Assembly: GCF_007097265.1 (NCBI RefSeq)
Contig: NZ_VJZP01000009.1
Span: 62,001-126,000 of the forward strand
Direction of reading: 5' to 3'
Source: Flavobacterium gawalongense
GTDB lineage: Bacteria > Bacteroidota > Bacteroidia > Flavobacteriales > Flavobacteriaceae
DNA length: 64,000 bases
Shown: positions 9,831 to 17,931 of the stretch, one piece after another
Layout: each line of letters opens with the position of its first letter
How positions within the stretch are numbered: the first letter of the stretch is position 1
Notes under the pieces: model-generated
Database searches by the model: none
Seen by the model: only the letters and a program-made list of their open reading frames with translations
Told to the model about the DNA's origin: nothing
Made by a program: the position numbers and the translations under genes

Positions 9831-9930
9831 ATATTTGTTTCCACAAGGTAGCTTGAAAAGGAACTTTTTTATGTTTAATACCTATAAAAACTTCTGCAGG
9901 CTTTCCAGAACTATTTTTAATATTCTGACT

Positions 9931-10593
9931 TTATTTAAACAATTGTTTTAAGTTAAGTTCCTTTTTATTTCTCAATTTGTTTAGGATTTTCAAAAAAGCA
10001 ATTGCGGTAATATAGGCATCACCCATTGCGGTATGTCTATCCTTTTTTGAAATATCAAATTTATCGGCAAGTTCGTCCAAACTATAGTTTTCCTTACGTT
10101 CCAATAAATTAGAAACCAATAACGTTTTTTTATACAGCACCGCCGTGTCTAAAGTCTTGTTTTTTAATTTCGGCAATCCATTTCTCTCCAATGCCTTATT
10201 AATCATGGTGATGTCAAATATAGTATGGTGAGCAATTATAACGGAGTCTCCTAAGAACTCCAAAAACTGTTGTAAGGCTTCTAATTCAGTGGGGCGATCT
10301 ATGACACATTCTTTCAGGATTCCATGAATTTGTGCACTTGCTTGATCGTAATGTTCTTGTTGAATAAAAACTTCAAAACTATCATGAATGGGAATCATGC
10401 CATTTTGCAAGATGATGGCTCCAATACAAAGTATCCTGTCATTAGTATAATCAAAACCAGTGGTCTCTGTATCCAACACAACAAAACGCATAGCGTCGAT
10501 GTCATTTGATTGTTCGTCATCGGATGATTTTTCGGATTTGCCCCAAAATTCAAATAGAATAGCTTTACTTTTTTTTAAAAAGTTCATCATCAT
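9931..10593 (-). CDS. 3'-5' exonuclease of the DnaQ/DEDDh family
   Basis: All three exonuclease motifs are visible: ExoI with Asp41 and Glu43 (VVLDTETTGF), ExoII (HHTIFDITMINK) and ExoIII as HTAMGDA with the DEDDh histidine. The family removes nucleotides from DNA or RNA 3' ends, as the epsilon proofreading subunit does. At 220 aa with no polymerase domain, it is a stand-alone enzyme. Its ATG overlaps the stop region of the cNMP/CBS gene by four bases, so translation is likely coupled. This pair also occurs together in many other bacteria (family knowledge). Confidence 0.88.
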   Translation of the reverse strand: MMMNFLKKSKAILFEFWGKSEKSSDDEQSNDIDAMRFVVLDTETTGFDYTNDRILCIGAIILQNGMIPIHDSFEVFIQQEHYDQASAQIHGILKECVIDRPTELEALQQFLEFLGDSVIIAHHTIFDITMINKALERNGLPKLKNKTLDTAVLYKKTLLVSNLLERKENYSLDELADKFDISKKDRHTAMGDAYITAIAFLKILNKLRNKKELNLKQLFK

Positions 10594-12509
10594 AATATAT
10601 TTGAAGGATTAAATCGGATAGTGATGAGTTCTTGTAATTCCTTGATGGTTTTAAAAGTTCGCTTTAACTTTATTTTTTCTAATTTGGAAAGCGCTTCCAA
10701 CGCAATATACTGACCAGAATCATGATGTAAAAGGCCCTGTTTAGTTCTGAATTTCAATAATGCTTTATAGGAATAGGAACATGCTAAATACAACTCTCTG
10801 TTATGGGGTTCTAATTCTGCCAATTTTTCAAAACGTTCCGGAGTATTGCTAATAGATTTCACAGAATGAGAGAGAATCAAAACTCTTGCGGCATCGGTTA
10901 GTGGCATTAAAGCCCGTCTTTTTATGTCAAAAAAATCTTTGTGGGCGCCGTCTTGTTCTAATAAAAATTGTCTGAAGAATCCGGTTGGAGAAGGGCTTTG
11001 TAGCGCGCCGCTTACCAAATGAATATAAAAAACAGGATTAGCTTTTACATTTTCAAAAATAAATTCGGACAACTTGTTTACGAGTTCACTATCTCCATAT
11101 GACAGACTATAATCAAAAAATATGAAGGATAATAATACTTCATTTTTTCCTGGGTTGGTAATCCAATGGTAAACCAGACTTTCCCATTCGCCAAGACTTA
11201 AGCACCATTTTGGATTAGAAGCCATCATTTCTGCGGGACAATAATCATATCCAATAACAAAGAGTCCTTTATTTACATGGGTAGCCAATTCTAAAAAATA
11301 ATTTTTGGTCTCTATTTTCAATTCTTCCGGAACATCCTCATAAACTAAGGCATTGTCCTGATCGGTATGTAGCAATTGTTCGCTTCTTCCTTGACTTCCC
11401 AGTGCCAACCATGCAAATTTTACAGGTGGAGGCGTTTTCATTTTTTTTAGCGCTATTGCTATGACTTGCTTTATACAGACGTCATTTAATTCTGTAATTA
11501 TTTTTGAAGTCAGTGTCATAGGAATATTTTGGTCTAAATATCCTTGTAACAATTGCATTATGCTGGCTCGTATCGGCTTTATCTGTTTGAATTTTTTAGC
11601 TCTTTTTACCGCTTTTATCAATACGCCCGGATTGTTGCCAAGCTCCACCATAACATCATGTTTGGATAGGATCCCGACAGCTTTGGAATTTGTTGTGCCA
11701 TCTTTTGTAAGACATAAATGGCTAATGTTACTTTTCATCATTGCCATTTGAGCCTGAGTAACGGTCATTTTCCTTGGATAAGTAATAACAGGAGAAGTCA
11801 TTATTGCGGCAGCAGTTGTGGTGATTGGATATTTTCCGGTCACAATTTTGTTCCTTAAATCTTTATCTGTAATGATACCAATGGGGAGCGTATCCTCTAC
11901 AACGAGAATGGCGCCCACATTTTTTTTGGTCATGGTTTCAGCAATGGTTTTTACTGTGGTTATAGAAGAACAGGTAATGAGCTTTTTAGAATATTTTACA
12001 GGCTGTAAGTCCAATAGCTTTTTATCATTGTCCAAGAATTCGCTCCCGGTTGTTTCACCATATAGTTTTCCGCTGTGGCTTTTAGAATAGGGGTTGAGTG
12101 TATTAGAGGCAAAGCTTTCTATTAAAAAATTTCCTACAGCTCTGTTTTCTAGTGCATAAGGTTTAAAAATGGCAATGGGAATGGCATAAAGGATGCTTTC
12201 TTCATGGGTTTTGGCTTCCATCTTATAATTTTCATTCGCGATAAGTGGCCTCAACCCAAAAATGTCTCCTTCATCACACATATCCAAAATATCGTTTTGG
12301 AGGCTTGTTCTAAGTGCTACTGCTCCTTTATGGACTACATAAAAACAGGAGTGCGTTTCTTCGTTTTCGGCAAACACAACACTATCCTTTTCTTTGTAAA
12401 TGATGGATATTTGTTCAGAAATGATTTCGATATCTTTTTGTTGTAAAAAGCTAAAAGGAGGGAAGTTTTTTAAAAAGTCTGCAACTCTATGGGAGATGGT
12501 ATTTTTCAT
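10590..12509 (-). CDS. Cyclic-nucleotide-binding / CBS / DUF294 nucleotidyltransferase-like protein
   Basis: Domains in order: a cNMP-binding-like cupin (about residues 10-140, CFYVVHKGAVAL), a CBS pair (about 175-300, VGAILVVEDTLPIGIITDKDL), a DUF294 nucleotidyltransferase fold with the GSQGRSEQLLHTDQDNA motif near residue 372, and the DUF294 C-terminal helical domain. GSxGR...DxD is the GlnD-like catalytic signature, so it may transfer nucleotidyl groups or regulate a partner in response to adenine nucleotides. No transmembrane segment is seen. It is first in a two-gene operon with the overlapping exonuclease. The substrate is unknown. Confidence 0.88.
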   Translation of the reverse strand: MKNTISHRVADFLKNFPPFSFLQQKDIEIISEQISIIYKEKDSVVFAENEETHSCFYVVHKGAVALRTSLQNDILDMCDEGDIFGLRPLIANENYKMEAKTHEESILYAIPIAIFKPYALENRAVGNFLIESFASNTLNPYSKSHSGKLYGETTGSEFLDNDKKLLDLQPVKYSKKLITCSSITTVKTIAETMTKKNVGAILVVEDTLPIGIITDKDLRNKIVTGKYPITTTAAAIMTSPVITYPRKMTVTQAQMAMMKSNISHLCLTKDGTTNSKAVGILSKHDVMVELGNNPGVLIKAVKRAKKFKQIKPIRASIMQLLQGYLDQNIPMTLTSKIITELNDVCIKQVIAIALKKMKTPPPVKFAWLALGSQGRSEQLLHTDQDNALVYEDVPEELKIETKNYFLELATHVNKGLFVIGYDYCPAEMMASNPKWCLSLGEWESLVYHWITNPGKNEVLLSFIFFDYSLSYGDSELVNKLSEFIFENVKANPVFYIHLVSGALQSPSPTGFFRQFLLEQDGAHKDFFDIKRRALMPLTDAARVLILSHSVKSISNTPERFEKLAELEPHNRELYLACSYSYKALLKFRTKQGLLHHDSGQYIALEALSKLEKIKLKRTFKTIKELQELITIRFNPSNIL

Positions 12510-12557
12510 GACGCTTATTTGCGTCTAAGTTAATTTATAAAACAATATATAAAAAGA

Positions 12558-12583
12558 AAAAAGACCAAATTTGCGGTCTTTTT
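12558..12583 (-). terminator. Rho-independent terminator (second of a tandem pair)
   Basis: A 9-bp perfect stem, AAAAGACC-type arms at 12558-12566 and 12575-12583, with an 8-base loop. On the minus strand it is followed by a T-rich run. It lies downstream of the TerC gene and upstream of the cNMP/CBS gene. Confidence 0.65.
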
Positions 12584-12628
12584 AGTGTTTCCTTATTTAA
12601 GGAGGGAATAAATTTTAAGAATAAAAAA

Positions 12629-12648
12629 AAGCTCCCGAAAAGGAGCTT
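12629..12648 (-). terminator. Rho-independent terminator of the terC gene
   Basis: AAGCTCC (12629-12635) pairs with GGAGCTT (12642-12648). On the minus strand the stem is followed by a run of Ts. It is the first hairpin after the TerC stop codon. Confidence 0.75.
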
Positions 12649-12670
12649 CTTTATCAAAAAATAGTTTCGT

Positions 12671-13441
12671 TTATTTGTTTTTCTTCATTTTCATATTCAA
12701 TACTTCAACTAATAATGAGAAAGATATCGCAAAATACAAATATCCTTTTGGTACTGGTGTAACGTGATTTCCAAAGATTAAGGCATTCGATAAATGAGCA
12801 CTTTCAGTAAGTAACATAAATCCAATTAGTATCAAAAATGATAAACCCAAAATTTGAATAGAAGGATGTTTGTTTACAAAACTTCCAACAGGAACAGCAA
12901 ATTGCATCATTATTAATACGGATATAATCACTGCAGTAATCATAATATATAAAGCACCTTCAACTCCATTTGTCATACCTACCGCCGTAAGAATACTATC
13001 GAAAGAGAAAACTAAATCAATCATGATAATTTGAAAAAGTACATTTTGAAATGATTTTGTGGCCGCTTTGCTTATTTCTTTTTCTTCATGTCCTTTTTCG
13101 TCTACTTTTTCACGAATCTCATTCGTACTCTTATAAATCAAGAATAAACCCCCGAGTAATAAAATGATACTTTGACCTGTCACTCCTGCAGTAAACCAAC
13201 TAAAATCAATGCTAAACCAAGGTTTCTTCATTTGAATCAATAAATTGATACCAAACAAAAGCGCAATTCTCATGAACATGGCAAGGAACATTCCTATTTT
13301 GGTAGCTTTTTTACGACTTTCGGCAGGTAGTTTTCCTGTGGCAATCGATATGAAAATTATATTATCGATTCCTAATACAATTTCCAAAAATGTCAATGTT
13401 AACAAGGCAATCCAAGCGTCAGGATTTAAAAATACTTCCAT
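12671..13441 (-). CDS. TerC family integral membrane protein
   Basis: Polytopic inner-membrane protein of 256 aa with about seven hydrophobic segments. It carries the two TerC signature blocks: FLEIVLGIDNIIFISI near residue 20 and DLVFSFDSILTAVGM near residue 142, both with conserved membrane-embedded acidic residues. TerC proteins are implicated in tellurite resistance and, in several bacteria, in metal (Mn) export during protein secretion; the substrate here is unknown. It is monocistronic, with two terminators behind it. Confidence 0.9.
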   Translation of the reverse strand: MEVFLNPDAWIALLTLTFLEIVLGIDNIIFISIATGKLPAESRKKATKIGMFLAMFMRIALLFGINLLIQMKKPWFSIDFSWFTAGVTGQSIILLLGGLFLIYKSTNEIREKVDEKGHEEKEISKAATKSFQNVLFQIIMIDLVFSFDSILTAVGMTNGVEGALYIMITAVIISVLIMMQFAVPVGSFVNKHPSIQILGLSFLILIGFMLLTESAHLSNALIFGNHVTPVPKGYLYFAISFSLLVEVLNMKMKKNK

Positions 13442-13475
13442 TTTTATTTAGTTATAATTTATAGTTTAAAAATAC

Positions 13476-13850
13476 TTAATCGGCAATCTTAGTAACAGTT
13501 CCTCTTTGCTTTGTGTCGACACCAATCATTCCGAATTCAAAGGTATAGGAATTTTTTGAGGTTGTCAAAATTTTCATACCAATTGCTTTTTCTTCGGCCA
13601 TATTTTTTGGATGTATTTTTTGTAGAATGTACTCACAATCATTTACCCATCGTATCGAAGCAGTGTCTGTTTTGCCTTCAAAAGTTTCAATTTCGATACT
13701 GTCATTGCGTTCAAAAACAGTAGTTTTCTTGACACCGTCAACTTCATATTCAAATTTGAATTTCCCAGTTTTAAAAGCTGCACAATTGCGCTCCGCATCA
13801 TAGCATGACATTAGTAGCAGTAGTGGGAGGAGGAGTATTATTTTTTTCAT
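13476..13850 (-). CDS. Small lipoprotein, 124 aa
   Basis: An N-terminal lipoprotein signal with lipobox LMSC (Cys16) is followed by a ~105-residue globular beta-rich domain (KFEYEVDGVKKT, RWVNDCEYIL). It should be anchored in the envelope. Very similar small lipoproteins occur across Flavobacterium, without an experimentally known role. The gene lies 34 bases upstream of terC on the same strand and may be co-transcribed with it. Confidence 0.75.
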   Translation of the reverse strand: MKKIILLLPLLLLMSCYDAERNCAAFKTGKFKFEYEVDGVKKTTVFERNDSIEIETFEGKTDTASIRWVNDCEYILQKIHPKNMAEEKAIGMKILTTSKNSYTFEFGMIGVDTKQRGTVTKIAD

Positions 13851-13940
13851 TTCTTAAGTGGATTTATTTTCAAACTGTTTTTTAAGGCCTAATACAGCTG
13901 TACGTTGCGGGGTTTTCACTTCCATCTGGGGCAATTATAA

Positions 13941-14513
13941 CTATTGTATTTTAATATCGTATTTGTCTAGTAGTCCAACAATTCCCTGAGTAGAAAATTT
14001 GGCTTTTTTCATCGGATTGAATTCGGGATCAATTTTAAAATTAGATGCTTTTGAAAAATCAGCTCCTGCTAATTGGGTATTATTAAAAATAGCACCATCC
14101 AAATTACTGTTGTCAAAAACCGAATTCGTAAGATTCGCTCCAACAAAAGTTACTTCTTTCAACGAACAGGAATTGAATTTTGTTTTTGGCATTTTTTTAT
14201 TCGCAAACGACGAATAATCCAAAACGCATTCCTGAAAATTGACGTTGAACAAGAAATCATCGCATTCCTCAAATTGGATGCCCAGCAATTTGCAGTTTCT
14301 AAATTGTACTCCTTTTAAGCTTGTTCCTGATAATTTTGTCATGGCCAGATTACAATCAATGAATTCACAATCCATGAAGATATTATAGGAGAAATCACTA
14401 TTGGAGAAATCACAGTTTTTAAAAACGCAATCCTCAAATTCTCTATTGTTAATTTTTTTATCGATGTAAACGACTTTTTCAAATGTTTTTTGAACGTGAA
14501 TTAGGTTTTCCAT
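13941..14513 (-). CDS. Pentapeptide-repeat protein, 190 aa
   Basis: A central run of A(D/N)LXX-type pentapeptides (for example CDFSN, SDFSY, CEFID, CNLAM, ANLTN, SNLDG, ADFSK) predicts a right-handed quadrilateral beta-helix. Some family members (Qnr, MfpA) mimic DNA and bind type II topoisomerases; most have no known target. The start overlaps the last 13 bases of the toxin gene, so it is translationally coupled to the toxin-antitoxin pair. No signal peptide is seen. Confidence 0.85.
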   Translation of the reverse strand: MENLIHVQKTFEKVVYIDKKINNREFEDCVFKNCDFSNSDFSYNIFMDCEFIDCNLAMTKLSGTSLKGVQFRNCKLLGIQFEECDDFLFNVNFQECVLDYSSFANKKMPKTKFNSCSLKEVTFVGANLTNSVFDNSNLDGAIFNNTQLAGADFSKASNFKIDPEFNPMKKAKFSTQGIVGLLDKYDIKIQ

Positions 14514-14815
14514 GGGAGTTTTTTCGATTTTCTGGCGTTATGTCTCACACGGAGAATTAGAATTGTAGTTTCAGTAATTTGATAGGATATGCTATAATCA
14601 TAAATTAGACAAACACGGAAAGTTCCATCATTATTGGTCTTTTGTTTGTCGAGTTTAAAAATTTCGGGTTGGGTTTTTAGAATTTCTGTACTATCAAAGA
14701 TAGCTTCGATTACTTTGTCAGCAATTTGGATTGATTTGCTTTCAAAAAAAATATAAAAATGAATATCTTCTAGTTGGGCTAAAGCATTATTTGACCAAAT
14801 TATTTTCTTCCCCAT
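14501..14815 (-). CDS. RelE/ParE-family toxin
   Basis: 104 aa with the RelE/ParE fold pattern: WSNNALAQLEDIHFYI at the start, a central helix pair, then FRVCLIYDYSISYQI and ILILRVRHNARKSKKL at the C-terminus, with the basic RVRHNARK typical of the family. RelE members cleave ribosome-associated mRNA, while ParE members poison gyrase; the sequence does not decide between them. It overlaps the upstream antitoxin gene by 16 bases, the usual antitoxin-first order, and overlaps the pentapeptide gene downstream. Confidence 0.85.
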   Translation of the reverse strand: MGKKIIWSNNALAQLEDIHFYIFFESKSIQIADKVIEAIFDSTEILKTQPEIFKLDKQKTNNDGTFRVCLIYDYSISYQITETTILILRVRHNARKSKKLPWKT

Positions 14816-15030
14816 TTTTTTGAAATTGATCTTGCTTCTTCATCAGAATAAAAATTACCTTTTTTGATACTTTCTAATGCATTGTCAATATCATTATTAT
14901 AGTCAATACTAGTTTCATCAACTGTTGAATTGAGTGATTGTAAAAGATGTTTGAGTTTTTCAACAAAAGAAGGATCTTTTACTTTATCAATTTCTTGATG
15001 AATCCAATTTATTTCAGCTTGAATATCCAT
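14800..15030 (-). CDS. Putative antitoxin partner of the RelE/ParE toxin
   Basis: A 76-aa acidic, helical protein (IQAEINWIHQEIDKVKD) with a basic C-terminal tail (ARSISKKWGRK). It is called an antitoxin from its position directly upstream of, and overlapping, a RelE/ParE toxin, its size, and its similarity in layout to small flavobacterial antitoxins. No DNA-binding domain is obvious. The role is inferred from context. Confidence 0.7.
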   Translation of the reverse strand: MDIQAEINWIHQEIDKVKDPSFVEKLKHLLQSLNSTVDETSIDYNNDIDNALESIKKGNFYSDEEARSISKKWGRK

Positions 15031-15057
15031 GATTGAAATTTTTAGTAAAGATACGAA

Positions 15058-15279
15058 TTAGTCGTTAAATAAGCTTTTCATAATTGTTTTTAATCCCAAA
15101 TACATCAGAAACATGGCGGCAAGACAAGCTATAATTCCTATTGCTAAAACCAAATAATGCCACACATTTTGCTGATTCATAAAGGCATTATAAATCACTG
15201 CAGGACCTAAAAAAAGTAGCGGTAAAGCACCCGCTAAATATTTGATTCCTTTGGATAATAGTTCTTTGTTGGTTGCCAT
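15058..15279 (-). CDS. DUF6095-like two-helix membrane protein, 73 aa
   Basis: Two hydrophobic segments (YLAGALPLLFLGPAVIY and YLVLAIGIIACLAAMFL) joined by a short loop predict a small inner-membrane hairpin. The start MATNKELLSKGIKYL resembles flavobacterial DUF6095 proteins; function unknown. It lies downstream of murQ in the same direction, separated by a strong 33-bp palindrome, so it is probably a separate transcript. Confidence 0.7.
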   Translation of the reverse strand: MATNKELLSKGIKYLAGALPLLFLGPAVIYNAFMNQQNVWHYLVLAIGIIACLAAMFLMYLGLKTIMKSLFND

Positions 15280-15318
15280 TTCTTTAGTTTAAAGTTTAAG
15301 GTTATGTTACTTTGTCAT

Positions 15319-15351
15319 AACCCTTTCAGAGTTTTAAACTCTGAAAGGGTT
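15319..15351. terminator. Perfect 33-bp palindrome, likely terminator/repeat downstream of murQ
   Basis: AACCCTTTCAGAGTTT (15319-15334) is perfectly inverted at 15336-15351 around a single central T. It sits just after the murQ stop, where a terminator is expected. No strong T tract follows on the minus strand. The one-base centre makes a cruciform or dispersed repeat equally possible. Confidence 0.6.
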
Positions 15352-15365
15352 CGTCTGTAATCTGC

Positions 15366-16181
15366 CTACTGGCCACTGTAATTATCAACAGCTTTTCTCA
15401 CACTGCCATGTTTTTTCAATAATTCGGCAGCTTCCTCGTAGGAAACAGGAATTTCTCCCATAATCATTTTTACACCGCGATCTACCAGTTTGCTATTGCT
15501 CAATTGCATATCAACCATTTTGTTACCTTTCACCTTCCCGAGTTGAATCATGGTGGTGGTGGTAATCATATTCAGCACTAATTTTTGGGCTGTTCCCGCT
15601 TTCATACGGGAACTTCCGGTTACAAATTCAGGTCCTACAACTACTTCAATAGGGAATTTTGCAGTTTGTGAAAGCGGACTTCCTGCATTGCAAGAAATGC
15701 TTCCTGTGGTGATATTATTTTCGTTACAGGCTTGTAATCCTCCAATGACATAAGGAGTTGTGCCTGAAGCGGCAATTCCTACTACGACATCATTTTCATT
15801 TATATCGAAAGCTTGCAAATCAATCCAGGCTTGGGGGGCATTATCTTCGGCATTTTCTACGGCTCTACGAATGGCGGTGTCACCACCGGCAATAATCCCG
15901 ATTACCAAGTCGAAAGGAACGCCGAAGGTTGGCGGACATTCCGAAGCATCCAGAATTCCCAAACGTCCTGAAGTTCCTGCTCCAATGTAAAACAATCGTC
16001 CGCCGAGTTTCATTTTGGCAACGATTTCGGTTACTAAAGGTTCTATTTGCGGCAAGGCTTTTTCTACGGCTAAAGGAACGGTTTTGTCTTCCTGATTGAT
16101 ATTAGAAAGTAATTCTTGAACCGACATTTTTTCTAAATGTTCGTATTTGGAGGATTGTTCGGTGGTTTTAGTAAAAGTCAT
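15366..16181 (-). CDS. murQ: N-acetylmuramic acid 6-phosphate etherase
   Basis: MurQ cleaves the lactyl ether of MurNAc-6-phosphate to give GlcNAc-6-phosphate and D-lactate in peptidoglycan recycling. The 271-aa protein is a SIS-domain etherase. The signature GAGTSGRLGILDASECPPTFG region lies near residue 70, with GSSRMKAGTAQK near 190. It is slightly shorter than many MurQ proteins (about 300 aa), mostly at the C-terminus. No transporter or kinase for MurNAc lies beside it. Confidence 0.93.
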   Translation of the reverse strand: MTFTKTTEQSSKYEHLEKMSVQELLSNINQEDKTVPLAVEKALPQIEPLVTEIVAKMKLGGRLFYIGAGTSGRLGILDASECPPTFGVPFDLVIGIIAGGDTAIRRAVENAEDNAPQAWIDLQAFDINENDVVVGIAASGTTPYVIGGLQACNENNITTGSISCNAGSPLSQTAKFPIEVVVGPEFVTGSSRMKAGTAQKLVLNMITTTTMIQLGKVKGNKMVDMQLSNSKLVDRGVKMIMGEIPVSYEEAAELLKKHGSVRKAVDNYSGQ

Positions 16182-16231
16182 TTTTTTTATTTTTTTGAAG
16201 GGACAACTTGCGAGTTATCTGTACGTTTCAT

Positions 16232-16338
16232 GCGTGAGGGATAGCAGCGGAAATCCTTTTTTACTCCTGTAGCGACAGCGGAAGGAGAAAAAAGATTGTA
16301 GCGAATAGCCCGACCCGCTTTTTCAGCGGGTCACGCCC
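16232..16338. repeat. Dispersed palindromic intergenic repeat, copy 2 (inverted relative to copy 1)
   Basis: GCGTGAGGGATAGCAGCGG (16232-16250) and GGGTCACGCCC (16328-16338) are the reverse complement of the end blocks of the 2352-2470 element. The interior is different: GACCCGCT (16312-16319) pairs with AGCGGGTC (16325-16332), and a CTCCT...GGAGA fold lies at 16265-16289. The element separates the ZIP gene from murQ. Confidence 0.75.
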
Positions 16339-16349
16339 AAATTGTAAAA

Positions 16350-17018
16350 TTATATAAAATACGCCAAGGCAATTCCTAAAATTATCATTGAAACTTTGGC
16401 GATATTGAATTTGTGTCCTTCGCTGGTTTCAAAAATAATGGTGGATGAAATATGGAATAATATCCCTATTACAATGGCTGTAATTTCAGTATAATATACG
16501 TTTAAGATGGGCATGTAATCAGACAAAATGGTTCCTAGTGGCGTCATAATTGCAAAAGTTACCATGAAGAAAAGAATGGCGTTTTTATCCAGACTTGCAT
16601 TGATGAAAAAGGTGGTCAATATGATGGCGATTGGCAAATGGTGGATGGCAATTCCTATGGCTAAATCATGGTGGTGACTTACGGGAAATCCTTCCAGAAA
16701 GGCGTGGATGCAAAGACTGATGAACAGCAACCACGGGATTTGAGTTATTATTTCATGTCCGTGTACGTGACCGTGTTCCGCCCCTTTTGAAAAAAACTCC
16801 AATATGATTTGGAATAGGATTCCCAACATAATAAAGATTCCAATGTTAGGATTGGCGCTTTCGTACACTTCCGGTAATAAGTGCATTACCGTCAAAGAAA
16901 GTAAAAAAGAACCGCTAAAGGCTAATAATAACTTTAGGTTGGTTTTGTTTTTTGGTCTTAAAACCAATGCGACGATATACCCTATGAGTACGGAAAGTAA
17001 TGGTAAAAGGTAATTCAT
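16350..17018 (-). CDS. ZIP family metal transporter
   Basis: A 222-aa polytopic membrane protein. The paired metal-site helices of ZIP proteins are visible: HAFLEGFPVSHH and AIGIAIHHLPIAI, with conserved His, Glu and Gly residues. A histidine-rich loop (AEHGHVHGHE) lies before them. ZIP proteins import Zn2+ or other divalent metals into the cytoplasm. It is monocistronic by spacing, with a repeat behind it. Confidence 0.9.
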   Translation of the reverse strand: MNYLLPLLSVLIGYIVALVLRPKNKTNLKLLLAFSGSFLLSLTVMHLLPEVYESANPNIGIFIMLGILFQIILEFFSKGAEHGHVHGHEIITQIPWLLFISLCIHAFLEGFPVSHHHDLAIGIAIHHLPIAIILTTFFINASLDKNAILFFMVTFAIMTPLGTILSDYMPILNVYYTEITAIVIGILFHISSTIIFETSEGHKFNIAKVSMIILGIALAYFI

Positions 17019-17097
17019 GTTTTTTGTTTAACTGTTTATTTGTTGAATAGTTAACATGTTTTATCGATTAACCAAATAACCGATTAACCGAAATTAT

Positions 17098-17862
17098 CTA
17101 TTTAAAAATCATGATTAGTCGTTCACTATCTGTTTTGTGGAATTTTTTCAATTTGTAATCGCCAAAAATATCCAATAAGTAAATTCCGGCTTCTTCCATT
17201 AATTCTTCAAAATCTTTGAGGGTTAAGGCTTTTACTTTTTCAGTAAAGTGAAATTTTTGTCCTTTGTCTTCAAAGTCAATTTCTTTGTAAATATGGCCTT
17301 CGGCTACATAACGCTTGATATGAAAATCGATTCCTTCTACTGTTTTCGTTTCTTCAGGAACCAGTGTGTCGATGACTTGGTTGACATTCATGAAGTCAAT
17401 CACGGCAAAACCATATTCTGAAAGGCTTTCTTTGATGGCTTTTAATGTGGTTAGATTGTCTTCGTCATTCTCAAAATAGCCAAAACTGGTGAATAAATTG
17501 AAAATAGCATCGAATTTCTCTTCAAAAGGTTCACGCATGTCGTGTACTTTAAAATGAAGGGTTTCATTGCTGTTTTTACGGGCTTCAGCAATGCTATTTT
17601 CAGATAAATCAGCACCAATAACATTAAATCCTAATTGGTTCAAATAGATAGAATGACGGCCTTTGCCACAAGCTAAATCCAATACTTTTGCTTTTTCAGG
17701 AAGATTAAGGTAATGTGTAAGATTATCCATAAAAACCTGGGCTTCTCTATAGTTTCGGTCTTTGTAAAGGATGTGATAATACGGAGTGTCAAACCAAGAG
17801 GTATACCAGTTTGCTGGTGATTGTTGTTGATTTTCAGTTGGCGGATTTTGTGCTGCAGACAT
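17098..17862 (-). CDS. Class I SAM-dependent methyltransferase
   Basis: The SAM-binding motif I (VLDLACGKGRHSIYL, near residue 60) and the acidic end of beta-2 (VIGADLS) are clear. IFNLFTSFGYF marks motif IV. The N-terminus contains WYTSWFDTPYYHILY, common in a family of small uncharacterised methyltransferases. The substrate is unknown. It is divergent from the THUMP methyltransferase gene, with 69 bases between the two starts. Confidence 0.87.
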   Translation of the reverse strand: MSAAQNPPTENQQQSPANWYTSWFDTPYYHILYKDRNYREAQVFMDNLTHYLNLPEKAKVLDLACGKGRHSIYLNQLGFNVIGADLSENSIAEARKNSNETLHFKVHDMREPFEEKFDAIFNLFTSFGYFENDEDNLTTLKAIKESLSEYGFAVIDFMNVNQVIDTLVPEETKTVEGIDFHIKRYVAEGHIYKEIDFEDKGQKFHFTEKVKALTLKDFEELMEEAGIYLLDIFGDYKLKKFHKTDSERLIMIFK

Positions 17863-17902
17863 TTATTCTTTTTCAATTAATTCGATTGATGCAAATTTAG
17901 TG

Positions 17903-17910
17903 TATTTTTG
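17903..17910 (+). promoter_or_regulatory. Putative -7 box (TATTTTTG) for the THUMP methyltransferase gene
   Basis: TATTTTTG matches TAnnTTTG and lies 21 bases before the preferred ATG at 17932. A TTG at 17886-17888 is closer than usual (14 bases), so the -33 element is weak. Confidence 0.4.
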
Positions 17911-17931
17911 CAACGAATACTTGATTTTACA

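Noticed and set aside
17908..17931. TTG start for the THUMP methyltransferase
   Set aside because: It overlaps the -7 promoter box; the ATG at 17932 fits better.
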